The translations under genes and the position numbers were made by a program. The notes under the pieces were generated by a model. That model worked only from the letters and a program-made list of their open reading frames with translations, was not told the DNA's origin and ran no database searches. A stretch of DNA of 64,000 nt from Cololabis saira. Lineage: Eukaryota > Chordata > Actinopteri > Beloniformes > Belonidae. The stretch is from positions 47,026,368 to 47,090,367 of the forward strand of contig NC_084591.1 of the NCBI RefSeq assembly GCF_033807715.1. The letters run 5' to 3'. Positions 34,112 to 45,557 of the stretch are shown here, piece by piece (within the stretch, counting starts at the first letter, position 1; each line of letters begins with the position of its first letter).

Positions 34112-34858
34112 AGTACTCGAGTTGTAAAAACAATTCAGGGGGGATGGTGGATTTTATCATATGGGGACAGATAATTTGTGCTGATTACAAGTAATATAAT
34201 ATATTACAAATAATAGCAGTGACCAAAACACCTGCAGAAATACTGCAGGAATGACATAGCAGCAGTTAAATGCAGCCTTCTGTAAGCTTTAAATATCCAC
34301 TGGGCTTACATCAAATACATCAAAACACAACAATAAAAAACACTTTTCTGAACTTATCAATATGATTCTGTCCTTCACAGGATAAGTAAAATGGATCACT
34401 GCAAAAACTCAAAATCTAGAATATTTGTCCTATTTTTAGTTAAAATCATTTTAGTAAAAAACATCTCATTACACTTAAAACAAGACTCATCACTGGAAAA
34501 AACAACAATTTTCAACTGTTTCAAGTAGATTTTCACTTGAAATAAGTAGAAAAATCTACCAGTGGAACAAGATTTTTTTGCTTGTAATGAGAAGATAAAT
34601 CTTGTCCCACTGGCAGATTTTTCTACTTATTTCAAGTGAAAATTTACTTGAAACAGATGAAAATTGTCAAATAAGTTATTTTTCTGGTGATGACTCTAAA
34701 TGTTGAAATAGCAGTAAAACCACATTCATTGATGAAATGACATAAGGGATGGAAAGGGGGGATGGCAGTTTTATAGGGGGGATGATTTGGACCGTTTTTA
34801 TTTCAGGGGGGATGCCATCCCCCCTCATCCCCCCTCATCCCCCCTCAACTCCAGTACT
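34112..34858. mobile_element. Element with AGTACTCGAGTTG / CAACTCCAGTACT ends, copy A
   Basis: About 750 bp, near-identical to copy B at 37266-38023. Both have TCAGGGGGGATGG at the left, CATCCCCCCTCAACTCC at the right and a central palindrome (ATTTTCACTTGAAATAAGTA ... TACTTATTTCAAGTGAAAAT). Non-autonomous. Confidence 0.8.
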
Positions 34859-34959
34859 ATATGACTCTGCTTTTAATGACAGACGGCAGAACTTCGCCAA
34901 AACTCGCCTGCTGACTGAATGAATGAGGAAATCAAATGTGCGTGTGTCTCTGAAAGAGG

Positions 34960-35240
34960 CGGAGACGCAGAAAAACTCCAGGTTTCACGATATAAACCTG
35001 GTCCCGACCAGGTTAGTTTGAGAGAGTCTGTTACTACGGTAACTGACCAGGTTAGGTTCAGAGCGTCTGTTACTACGGTAACTGACCGAGAGCTTAAGTT
35101 ACCTCTCTTTGTGAAACAGGCTAGAGATACCTCTCTTTCTCTGGTTTGAGTTACCTCCCTTTGTGAAACGGAAAACTCAGAGTTTCCCTCATTTCAGGGT
35201 TAACAGACTCAGAGTTTTCACTAAACCTGCTTTGTGAAAC
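34960..35240. repeat. Fish repeat with TTTGTGAAACGGACC end, inside the hAT
   Basis: Contains duplicated GTCTGTTACTACGGTAACTG segments and repeated CTCTTTGTGAAAC, ending GCTTTGTGAAACGGACCCC. It looks like part of another MITE inserted in the hAT; the partner terminus was not located. Confidence 0.4.
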
Positions 35241-35890
35241 GGACCCCTGCTCATATCATTGATCAGCATCTGCAGTATTGATCAGTGAGCGCAGTCGTCT
35301 TGCGGGGAGACGCAAAAAAGAAAAAAAAAAGAAAAAAAGCAGCGCTGAGACGCGGCTCTGGGCAGAGATTGTATGAGGTGAAGTGAAGTGAGATGCCTCA
35401 CTCCATTGGGAAAAAAACGTCTGGTGACAATTGCCGACAATTTTGATTATCGCTTTTTGTCGACAACGTCGTTGCAGCCCTAATTATGATCGGAACACAA
35501 GCCATTCCACGGCCCGGTAGTAACAGCTCTACGGACCGGTACCGGTCCGGGGACCGGGGGTTGGGAATCACGGTATTATATAACCAAAACTAAGAGCCAA
35601 TCAGAGCTCTTTGGCACGGGTTTCAAAGCGTTTCTGGAGAGCCAATCAGCACATTGCATCGCCTACTGACGTCGCCGCCATGTGATGTGGCAAGACTGCG
35701 CTCCAAACTAATACAAATAAATTGACTTATTTTCATAAAGCGCCTTTCTACAAAGAAATGTACGTTTTACGTTTCATTTATTCATTCACACACGCACTAA
35801 TATACTTGGGAAACAGTTAGGCACCAAATATAATATATTAAATTTTCTCAGATGGCAAAAATAAGAACTTTATTGATCCCACATCCTAAA

Positions 35891-36530
35891 ATACAGTATT
35901 TTTTCTGGAGTGCTATATGATGCAAGTTCATTGATCCACTGTTTGGGTGCTGGGGTTTTTTCTGATTTCCAGTTTTTTTAAATACAATTTTTTTGCCGCA
36001 GTACGACCTGGATTTATAATGCTTACTTTTCCAGGCCTTTAAAAACATGTACTGAGCTGGTACAGTATACAGGACTGTCTCAGAAAATTAGAATATTGTG
36101 ATTTTCTGTAATGCAATTACAAAAACAAAAATGTCATCCATTCTGGATTCATTACAAATCAACTGAAATATTGCAAGCCTTTTATTATTTTAATATTGCT
36201 GATCATGGCTTACAGCTTAAGAAAACTCAAATATCCTATCTCAAAAAATTAGAATATTCTGGGAATCTTAACCTTAAACTGTAAGCCATAATCAGCAATA
36301 TTAAAATAATAAAAGGCTTGCAATATTTCAGTTAATTTGTAATGAATCCAGAATGTATGGCATTTTTGTTTTTTTTAATTGCATTACAGAAAATAAAGAA
36401 CTTCTAATTTTCTGAGACAGTCCTGTATATGGGAGCTTGTATGTATATGCGTTACAGAATGAAATGACATGTATAAAAACTTTCACATAATGGCCTAATG
36501 ACAGCTCATGACTCATAAATTCAAATTTAT
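35891..36530. repeat. Duplicated block, copy 1 (with MITE insertion)
   Basis: Shares ATACAGTATTTTTTCT, GATCCACTGTTTGGGTGCTG, GAGCTGGTACAGTAT and ACTTTCACATAATGGCCTAA with 37236-38276. Copy 1 contains the 36073-36428 MITE, absent in copy 2; copy 2 contains the 37266-38023 element, absent here. Confidence 0.85.
36073..36428. mobile_element. Palindromic MITE (ACAGGACTGTCTCAG family), copy 3
   Basis: Inverted ends ACAGGACTGTCTCAGAAAAT and TCTGAGACAGTCCTGT with TA flanks. The paralogous block at 38178-38190 reads straight through (CAGTATATATGGG), giving the empty site and supporting a TA target duplication. Confidence 0.85.
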
Positions 36531-37230
36531 TTATTTATTGGTTTATTTGACAGGGACAATGCACATCAATAAAACATTGCTGTAAATGTGCCAGAGTTAG
36601 CCAAGAGGCTATTTTTCATCTGTAGTCCCTGGACAGATGTAAGAATACAGAAAAAGTACAGAAAGGTACAGAAAGTACAGAAAAGTACAGAAGTACAGAA
36701 AGGTGCAATTAAGTTTTAGTGCTGACAGAGCTGAGTATTAATCAACCATTTCTTTAAATGAGCTCTAAATAAACTGTATGTGTCCAGTTCTCTGATAGTT
36801 GCAGGGATGGAGTTCCATTCTAGTGCAGCTTTAACAGAGAATGCAGACTGACTGAAAGCACTTTTTCTGAGTGGAATAATACAATCCCCTCTTGCTACAC
36901 CTCCGATCAGCAGTTGTTCTAATGTTGACAAAGTGTCTGAGTGGAGTAGATGTCAGGCCGTATATAATCTTGTGCATAAGACAAACATCTACATATTTAA
37001 TCATATTTTCCCAACTCAACAAGTTATATTTTTTTAGTATTGGACAATGATGAAAAAATGAACTGATTTCTTATCAAGGATTTTGAGTGTTCGTTCATAC
37101 AAAGACTGTAATGGTTTTAGAGTAGTGGTGCTAGCCTGCGACCAGGTTGTTAAGCAGTAAGTGATATGGGAAATATATGGGATATACAAATCCAAAAAGG
37201 CTCTCCAATTAAGGTCAAAGTTTCTTTCTA
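36527..37230 (-). mobile_element. 5'-truncated LINE, C-terminal ORF2 and 3' UTR
   Basis: Minus-strand frames (37022-36831 and 36931-36716, offset by a frameshift) encode VDVCLMHKIIYGLTSTPLRH and AFSVKAALEWNSIPATIREL-SLFRAHLKKWLI, the typical C-terminal end of L2/CR1/Jockey-like reverse transcriptase ORFs. The 3' part has CATTGTCCCTGTCAAATAAA then AATAAATAAAT. Inserted between the two copies of the duplicated block. Confidence 0.7.
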
Positions 37231-37235
37231 ACAGA

Positions 37236-38276
37236 ATACAGTATTTTTTCTCAAGTGCTATATGCAGTACTTGAGTTGTAAAAAATAATCAGGGGGGATG
37301 GTGGACTTTATCATATGGGGACAGATAATTTGTGCTGATTACAAATAATATAATATATTACAAATAATAGCAGTGACCAAAACACCTGCAGAAATACTGC
37401 AGGAATGACATAGCAGCAGTTAAATGCAGCCTTCTGTAAGCTTTAAATATCCACTGGGCTTACATCAAATACATCAAAACACAACAATAAAAAACACTTT
37501 TCTGAACTTATCAATATGACTCTGTCCTTCACAGGATAAGTAAAATGGATCACTGCAAAAACTCACAATCTTAACAAGAATATTTGTCTTATTTCTAGTT
37601 AAAATGTCTCATTTTAGTAAAAAAAATCTCATTACACTTAAAACAAGACTCATCACTGGAAAAAACAACAATTTTCACCTGTTTCAAGTAGATTTTCACT
37701 TGAAATAAGTAGAAAAATCTGCCAGTGGAACAAGAGTTTTTTGCTTGTAATAAGAAGATACATCTTGTTCCACTGGCAGATTTTCTACTTATTTCAAGTG
37801 AAAATCTACTTGAAACTGGAGAAAATTGTCAAATAAGTTATTTTTCTGGTGTTATTTTTCTGGTGATGACTCTAAATGTTGAAATAGCAGTAAAACCACA
37901 TTCATTGATGAAATGACATAAGGGATGGAAAGGGGGGATGGCAGTTTTACAGGGGGGGATGATTTTGACTGTTTTTATTTCAGGGGGGATGCCATCCCTC
38001 CTCATCCCCCCTCAACTCCAGTAGTGGCTTTATGATGCAAGTTAATTGATCCACTGTTTGGGTGCTGGGGTTTTTTCTGATTTCCAGTTTTTTAAAATAC
38101 AATTTTTTGCCGCAGTACAACCTGTATTTATAATGCTTACTTTTGCAGGCCTTTAAAAAAATGTTCTGAGCTGGTACAGTATATATGGGAGCTTTTATGT
38201 GTTACAGAATGAAATGACATGTATAAAAACTTTCACATAATGGCCTAACGACAGCTCATGACTCATAAATTCAAAC
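37236..38276. repeat. Duplicated block, copy 2 (with element insertion)
   Basis: Counterpart of 35891-36530. Flanks continue on either side of the 37266-38023 insertion exactly as in the uninterrupted copy at 35905-35930. Confidence 0.85.
37266..38023. mobile_element. Element with AGTACTTGAGTTG / CAACTCCAGTA ends, copy B
   Basis: About 758 bp, very close to copy A at 34112-34858. Compared with the empty site at 35905-35920 (GTGCTATATGATGC), the target GTGCTATA appears before and, with small changes (GTGGCTTTA), after the element, consistent with an 8-bp-class duplication. Confidence 0.8.
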
Positions 38277-38374
38277 GAACAATCAAACTTGTTTCTTTAT
38301 AGGGCTTGGTCACCAAGGTGCATTCTGGGACGCAGCGGCCATGTTGGCAGCCTCGTGAGTGTAAACAAACAGCA

Positions 38375-39190
38375 GTGTAGTAGCAGTTTGGTAGCACCAA
38401 GTGAACAGACGGAACGCAAATAAAAGATGTTAAACTGCTGGAAAGGAACTGGAATTTACCGGGATACCTTAAACAAGGAACCCAGGGAGCAGTATATGGA
38501 GAAAATAATGATTATTAACGGTTTGGATCCATATGAAGTCCCTACTAAAGATTGGAGCTCCACTTTTTAGAAAGGATTTACTGCTGCAGTTCTGCACAAC
38601 CCACGTCTTCAGCTACCTTGTTTAGGAGTGTTTGGCAGCTGCTTTGGTAAATGTTTGACTCGCCATGTGTTTCAATAAATTAGTATAATAGTACAACATA
38701 CAGTACATGTTTTGTATTACTCTTACTTTTTTTTTTTTGACTGCTATATTATGCTGAAGAGGCTCCGAGACGTGAACAATATTTTTGTTTTCCTCGTGAG
38801 ATTATTTTTTTTCTCTGCAGCTACAAATAAGAGTTAATATTTTTTCCTCAACAAACTAGTTTTATCTGAAGATTGGGGTTAATTGCACCGCAGAGAGCTG
38901 GCCAGCAACTGCGTTTAGCTGGAGAAGTGGGGAATAAAACCCGTATGAATGATCCGACCCGGTCTGTGTGAGTGTTTGTTTGTGATCATGTGTAGAAGTT
39001 TATGTTTGGTCGTCTTACAGCCGAGATCCAAGCGAGCCGACGACTCTTTCACTCTTTTACTCTGTTATATCAGATACTCGGTCTCCGTGGTTCTGCCTCC
39101 GAGCAGGAAACCGGTGAAAAGTTAAACCATTAGCGATCTTTTCCCCACGTTTGTTATGTATGGAGCTGCTGCAGCTACAACATAGCAACG
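38375..39190 (+). mobile_element. Internal fragment of the TTAA-type element family, copy 3
   Basis: Closely follows 5565-6420, including the ORF start, AGGAGTGTTTGGCAGCTGCT, and GGAAACCGGTGAAAAGTTAA. Both terminal repeats are missing. Confidence 0.7.
38427..38570 (+). pseudogene. Second copy of the GTGIYRDTLNK ORF fragment
   Basis: 48 codons: MLNCWKGTGIYRDTLNKEPR through LDPYEVPTKDWSS then a stop. It differs from the copy at 5595 by an Ala-to-Pro change and an early stop. Conservation of the reading frame between two decayed copies suggests the parental transposon encoded a real protein here. Confidence 0.5.
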
Positions 39191-40441
39191 GGTTACCATG
39201 GTTACAGAATAACAGAAAGTAACGATTACAAGTACCGGTAGGCTAAGACGAAATGAAGAGGGAGCACGTCCGTACACAGTGCGCAGTGGTCCGAATAGCA
39301 GCTAAGGTAGCATCCAACAGGGCGGCTCCGCCAGGTGATGACGTCAAGACGACCAAGCCCTATACCCGTGTATGGTTTATTTTAATATTTACCGTTCAAA
39401 AGCACAATATATTTAACGGTTTACTTCCACGTCCATAGCAACAGTAATCAATGACCACACATCTGCGATGCATAAACTGAAATCTTAAATAAAGTTTATA
39501 AATAAAAAAAAACAAAAAAAAACATCCGCGATCGGGGCCTCGTCACGTGATCAGGATCTCCGCTCGTCACTCTATGACGTAGAGGGGATTCCCAGGGAAT
39601 TCCCTGTGTTTGACGGAATGGGAGAATGGATTTATGAACAATGAATTTAAATATCGCCTGTCTCCACTTCCTGGTTCAAAAGCAAATAAAAATGATATTT
39701 TGTGGCTGGATGACGCTCTGGTTAAGGGCTGGTTAGGTTAATACACCACTTTGATTGGTTAGAAGTAGGAAACGCTTATGGTTTTTGCTAAAAATAATAA
39801 TTTCACATCACTTATGCCACCTCCGTCGTCATGGCAACAGCAAACAACATGGTTAAATACTCAAAAAACATTAAATACTAAAAAACACGGTTAAATACTC
39901 GCTGTCAAAATACTGTTAAAAATCATCAAAACACAATTAAAACACTGTTAAAACAGCGTTAAAAACATGCTTTTACAAACTGACAGTAACAAACAGTAAC
40001 TTGCACGTCAAAAACTCATAACTTAGCCACTATAATAAATAATAATATATACATAATAATAATGTAATAATCCGTGTATACAGTATATCACGACAACGGA
40101 TCTCAATTGACTTCGCATAGTACAATATCCGTGGTGCTCACACGGAATTATACCATTTTCCGTGTACCACTGAAATAAGTCGTGAGAGGTCGTGGGCATT
40201 TCACGGATTTTTGTGAGATCAGGTTGGAAGCCACCGTGCCACTAAATTTCACGGAGACTGAGATCGAGATGTTGTGGATGAGGCCGTTGCTGCGCTAAAC
40301 GCCGTGAGTGCCACGGACAGATGGTGCAGAAAAAAAAGAAGTGGTGTGATTTGAAGGTGGAGGCCAAGAGGTACGGAGCCCTAAAGGGACACGGATTGTT
40401 TGTATATATATAATGAGTTTTACGTGCGCGCGTGAAACCTT
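39191..40441. other. Intergenic sequence, nothing recognised
   Basis: Between the ZC3H18 promoter and PSKH1. Contains CACGG-rich stretches (40130-40330) suggestive of another repeat, but no paired ends or coding frame were found. Confidence 0.5.
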
Positions 40442-40991
40442 TGAGGCTGATTTATGGTTCCGCGTTACACCAACGCCTACGCCGTAGGCTCTGCGTTGGT
40501 GTAATGCGGCACCATAATTTAGGCTTTAAGGCTGAGTTATGGTTCTGCGTCAAAACGATGCCATGCCTACGCCGTAGGGTACGCGTCGACGCAGACCACA
40601 CGCCGTCACTGATGCCGTCACTGACGTGCACCTCCCAAAAATTGTAACTACGCGTCGAGGCGACGCAGACCAAACGCAGACGAGAGGGCTGTGATTGGTT
40701 TGCTTGGTAGCCGGTTTCCAGTTTGAAGCAGTCGTGAACTTTCAGCGCTCTTTTCTTCGTGTATGTGTAATTTTTTTTTGTTTCGTTTTTTTGCACAATA
40801 GTTGTCTCTTTGATTCACTGTGACCGGAAAAAGTTGGATAAACCATTCAGGAAAAGATCGCGAATTAGCGGTCACGGGAGGTACTGCACCGCGGCGAAAT
40901 GGAGTGACGGAGAAGTCCGAAGGGTTCACAACGGTGTCACTGTGACGGCGTGTGCACAGCGTCGTTTTGACGCAGAACCATAACTCAGGCT
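40442..40991. mobile_element. Two adjacent Harbinger-type MITEs
   Basis: The first (about 40442-40525) is a tiny palindrome: GAGGCTGATTTATGGTTCCG ... CACCATAATTTAGGCTT. The second (40529-40991) has ends AGGCTGAGTTATGGTTCTGC and CAGAACCATAACTCAGGCT with TTA on both sides (40526-40528, 40992-40994). Same family as 2385-2773. Confidence 0.75.
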
Positions 40992-41221
40992 TTATGCGCG
41001 CTGGTCCTCGAGGGTCGGTGTCCCTGAAGGTGTGCTAGGGTCAGGGTTTGCGTAAAGATACGCACATTTTTCAGTTAGTTTTTTTTGTTTAAATCCCAAC
41101 CTGTGCATAGAAGGTGGCGTGCACATCTTTCAAGCCCTGTTTTGTGCGCAAGCAAGCTTTATAAATGAGGCCCCAGTACAGTATTATTCAACACAATTCA
41201 ACTGTTCAATTCCTGCTTTAA

Positions 41222-41720
41222 AGGGGACCTATTATGAAAAACAGGTTTTCTCTTGCTTTAACATATATAAAGTGGTCTCCCCTCAGCCTGCCAACTCAGA
41301 GAAAGAGGAAAGCAACCAAATTCTGCAGTGTCTATACAGCCGCCCGGATGAGCCGTCCAGTGTGATGTGGATCTACGAGCCAATAAGATTCTGCTCCCGG
41401 CGTTACGTAACGAAAAATGTGATTTCCATCGGTTGGCCTCCGATGCGTGAAACCACGCCCACAACTAACTCTGCCGGCCGGAGCTTCCTCCATTTTTTTA
41501 TAGTGGTGTATCGCGTCATTCAGGCAGCCAATCAGCACAGAGCCTCATTATCATAGCCCCGCCCACTCAGAATCCTGCATAGATAATGAGGTTAGAGACT
41601 GGGAAGATAAAGACATGGTTCAGAGGCTGAATTTCTAATTTATTTAGCAAAAACAATCAAAAGCTTGTTTTTAAGACATTGCCTGTTTAAAATAGGTATT
41701 AGATCCATAATAGGTCACCT
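41222..41720. mobile_element. TTAA-flanked MITE (AGGGGACCTATTATG family)
   Basis: Inverted ends AGGGGACCTATTATG and CATAATAGGTCACCT, each flanked by TTAA (41218-41221, 41721-41724). Fragments of the same family lie at 193-234 and 7208-7345. TTAA target preference indicates Kolobok- or piggyBac-type mobilisation. Confidence 0.85.
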
Positions 41721-43629
41721 TTAAGTATCTCAATCCATTTGGTTCAATTGAATGAGATAAATAATGTAATCAATATTCGGTTTCATTTCCAATGTATATT
41801 TCTTCAGTTCAGTAAACCTCTAGTTAGTGTTAGTAAACCTCTAGTTAGTGTTAGTAAACCTCTAGTTAGTGTTTAGTAAACCTCTAGTTAGTGTTAGTAA
41901 ACCTCTAGTTAGTGTTTAGTAAACCTCTAGTTAGTGTTAGTAAACCTCTAGTTAGTGTTTAGTAAACCTCTAGTTAGTGTTTAGTAAACCTCTAGTTAGT
42001 GTTAGTAAACCTCTAGTTAGTGTTAGTAAACCTCTAGTTAGTGTTAGATAACCTCTAGTTAGTTAGTGTTAGTAAACCTCTAGTTAGTGTTAGTTAACCT
42101 CTAGTTAGTGTTTAGTAAACCTCTAGTTAGTGTTAGTTAACCTCTAGTTAGTGTTAGTAAACCTCTAGTTAGTGTTAGATAACCTCTAGTTAGTTAGTGT
42201 TAGTAAACCTCTAGTTAGTGTTTAGTAAACCTCTAGTTAGTGTTAGTAAACCTCTAGTTAGTGTTTAGTAAACCTCTAGTTAGTGTTTAGTAAACCTCTA
42301 GTTAGTGTTAGTAAACCTCTAGTTAGTTAGTGTTAGTTAACCTCTAGTTAGTGTTAGATAACCTCTAGTTAGTTAGTGTTAGTAAACCTCTAGTTAGTGT
42401 TAGTAAACCTCTAGTTAGTGTTAGTAAAGCCTCTAGTTAGTGTTTAGTAAACCTCTAGTTAGTGTTAGTAAACCTCTAGTTAGTGTTTAGTAAACCTCTA
42501 GTTAGTGTTAGTAAACCTCTAGTTAGTGTTTAGTAAACCTCTAGTTAGTGTTAGTAAACCTCTAGTTAGTGTTTAGTAAACCTCTAGTTAGTGTTTAGTA
42601 AACCTCTAGTTAGTGTTAGTAAACCTCTAGTTAGTGTTAGTAAACCTCTAGTTAGTGTTAGATAACCTCTAGTTAGTTAGTGTTAGTAAACCTCTAGTTA
42701 GTGTTAGTTAACCTCTAGTTAGTGTTTAGTAAACCTCTAGTTAGTGTTAGTTAACCTCTAGTTAGTGTTAGTAAACCTCTAGTTAGTGTTAGATAACCTC
42801 TAGTTAGTTAGTGTTAGTAAACCTCTAGTTAGTGTTTAGTAAACCTCTAGTTAGTGTTAGTAAACCTCTAGTTAGTGTTTAGTAAACCTCTAGTTAGTGT
42901 TTAGTAAACCTCTAGTTAGTGTTAGTAAACCTCTAGTTAGTTAGTGTTAGTTAACCTCTAGTTAGTGTTAGATAACCTCTAGTTAGTTAGTGTTAGTAAA
43001 CCTCTAGTTAGTGTTAGTAAACCTCTAGTTAGTGTTAGTAAAGCCTCTAGTTAGTGTTAGTAAACCTCTAGTTAGTGTTAGTAAACCTCTAGTTAGTGTT
43101 AGTAAACCTCTACTTAGTGTTAGTAAACCTCTAGTTAGTGTTAGTAAACCTCTACTTAGTGTTAGTAAACCTCTAGTTAGTGTTAGTAAACCTCTACTTA
43201 GTGTTTAGTAAACCTCTAGTTAGTGTTTAGTAAACCTCTAGTTAGTGTTAGTAAACCTCTAGTTAGTGTTAGTAAACCTCTAGTTAGTGTTCAGTAAACC
43301 TCTAGTTAGTGTTAGTAAACCTCTAGTTAGTGTTAGTTAACCTCTAGTTAGTGTTAGTAAACCTCTAGTTAGTGTTTAGTAAACCTCTAGTTAGTGTTAG
43401 TAAACCTCTAGTTAGTGTTAGTAAACCTCTAGTTAGTGTTCAGTAAACCTCTAGTTAGTGTTAGTAAACCTCTAGTTGGTGTTAGTAAACCTCTAGTTAG
43501 TGTTTAGTAAACCTCTAGTTAGTGTTAGTAAACCTCTAGTTAGTGTTAGTAAACCTCTAGTTAGTTAGTAAACATCTAGTTAGTGTTTAGTAAACCTCTA
43601 GTTAGTGTTTAGTAAACCTCTAGTAACCT

Positions 43630-44090
43630 CTTTTTTTCTCTTTTGTGCATGTTTGCAGGCTGGAGCCACGGGAGCTGCGTTCTGGCCTGTGTTCCCGCCC
43701 CCCCCACCCCCACCCATCCCCGGTCATCCCGTTGCTGCTTCCACATGACTGTTCTGTGCTGCTGACGCCCCCCCCCCCACCTCTGGTCATCCCGCTGCTG
43801 CTTCCACCTGCCTGCTGTGTGCTGCTGACGTCCCTGACTCCCCCAGTCTGGCCTTCGGCAGGAGGGTCCCCCCTTACGAGCCAGGTCCTGCTCAAGGTTT
43901 CTTCCCTCCTAAAGGGGAGTTTTTCCTTGCCACTGTTTGGCTTAAGGCTTTTCTCACACTATGGGAGTTTTTACCTGCCATTGTTTATGTAATAATTGCT
44001 CGGGGGTTTATGTTTATGTTCTGTATCTCTGGAAAGCGTCTAGAGACAACATCTGTTGTATTAGACGCTATATAAATAAAATTGAATTGA
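43630..44090 (+). mobile_element. LINE-like insert 1 in the satellite
   Basis: Begins CTCTTTTTTTCTCTTTTGTG, contains C-rich and GCTGCTTCCAC-rich parts, then AGGTTTCTTCCCTCC, AAAGGGGAGTTTTTCCTTGC and ends ATATAAATAAAATTGAATTG-AAAT. The TTGAA-type tail is that of widespread fish L2-like retroposon ends. Open frames in it are not convincing genes. Confidence 0.65.
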
Positions 44091-45091
44091 AATAGTTAGT
44101 AAACCTCTAGTTAGTGTTAGTAAACCTCTAGTTAGTGTTAGTTAACCTCTAGTTAGTGTTAGTAAACCTCTAGTTAGTGTTAGTTAACCTCTAGTTAGTG
44201 TTAGTAAACCTCTAGTTAGTGTTAGTAAACCTCTAGTTAGTGTTAGTTAACCTCTAGTTAGTGTTAGTAAACCTCTAGTTAGTGTTAGTAAACCTTTAGT
44301 TAGTGTTAGTAAACCTCTAGTTAGTGTTAGTTAACCTCTAGTTAGTGTTAGTAAACCTCTAGTTAGTGTTAGTAAACCTCTAGTTAGTGTTAGTAAACCT
44401 TTAGTTAGTGTTAGTAAACCTTTAGTTAGTGTTAGTAAACCTCTAGTTAGTGTTCAGTAAACCTCTAGTTAGTGTTAGTAAACCTCTAGTTAGTATTAGT
44501 AAACCTCTAGTTAGTGTTCAGTAAACCTCTAGTTAGTGTTCAGTAAACCTCTAGTTAGTGTTCAGTAAACCTCTAGTTAGTGTTAGTAAACCTCTAGTTA
44601 GTGTCAGTAAACCTCTAGTTAGTGTTAGTAAACCTCTAGTTAGTGTTCAGTAAACCTCTAGTTAGTGTTAGTAAACCTCTAGTTGGTGGAGGTTTAACCT
44701 CTAGTTGGTGTTAGTAAACCTCTAGTTAGTGTTCAGTAAACCTCTAGTTAGTGTTAGTAAACCTCTAGTTAGTGTTAGTAAACCTCTAGTTAGTGTTAGT
44801 AAACCTCTAGTTAGTGTTAGTAAACCTCTAGTTAGTTTTCAGTAAACCTCTAGTTAGTTTTAGTAAACCTCTAGTTGGTGTTAGTAAACCTCTAGTTAGT
44901 GTTAGTAAACCTCTAGTTGGTGTTAGTAAACCTCTAGTTAGTGTTTAGTAAACCTCTAGTTAGTGTTAGTAAACCTCTAGTTAGTGTTAGTAAACCTCTA
45001 GTTAGTGTTAGTAAACCTCTAGTTAGTTAGTAAACATCTAGTTAGTGTTTAGTAAACCTCTAGTTAGTGTTTAGTAAACCTCTAGTAACCT

Positions 45092-45557
45092 CTTTTTTTC
45101 TCTTTTGTGCATGTTTGCAGGCTGGAGCCACGGGAGCTGCGTTCTGGCCTGTGTTCCCGCCCCCCCCACCCCCACCCATCCCCGGTCATCCCGTTGCTGC
45201 TTCCACATGACTGTTGTGTGCTGCTGACGCCCCCCCCCCCCACCTCTGGTCATCCCGCTGCTGCTTCCACCTGCCTGCTGTGTGCTGCTGACGTCCCTGA
45301 CTCCCCCAGTCTGGCCTTCGGCAGGAGGGTCCCCCCTTACGAGCCAGGTCCTGCTCAAGGTTTCTTCCCTCCTAAAGGGGAGTTTTTCCTTGCCACTGTT
45401 TGGCTTAAGGCTTTTCTCCCACTAGGGGAGTTTTTACCTGCCATTGTTTATATAATAATTGCTCGGGGGTTTATGTTTATGTTCTGTATCTCTGGAAAGC
45501 GTCTAGAGACAACATCTGTTGTATTAGACGCTATATAAATAAAATTGAATTGAAATT
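45092..45557 (+). mobile_element. LINE-like insert 2 in the satellite (near-identical to insert 1)
   Basis: Same boundaries within the satellite and nearly the same bases as 43630-44090, about 1465 bp downstream. Identical junctions indicate that the insert was duplicated together with the surrounding satellite rather than inserted twice. Confidence 0.75.

Larger units (their letters stand above)
32815..35573 (-). mobile_element. 2.8-kb hAT element (CAGGGGTTCCCAACC end), internally rearranged
   Basis: Ends CAGGGGTTCCCAACC and GGTTGGGAATCACGG. Perfect 8-bp duplication TATTATAT at 32807-32814 and 35574-35581. It carries the N-terminal part of a BED-finger transposase on the minus strand (33317-32889), which runs almost directly into the left end, so most of the transposase is deleted. 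A 0.75-kb element (34112-34858) is nested inside, and another hAT-like end (GGACCGGAGTTGGAGACCCC) lies at 33651-33670. Confidence 0.85.

Noticed and set aside
43620..45538. Open frames of 90-143 codons in the two satellite inserts
   Set aside because: They cover the same C-rich retroposon tail in both copies, change frame between copies, and resemble no protein family.
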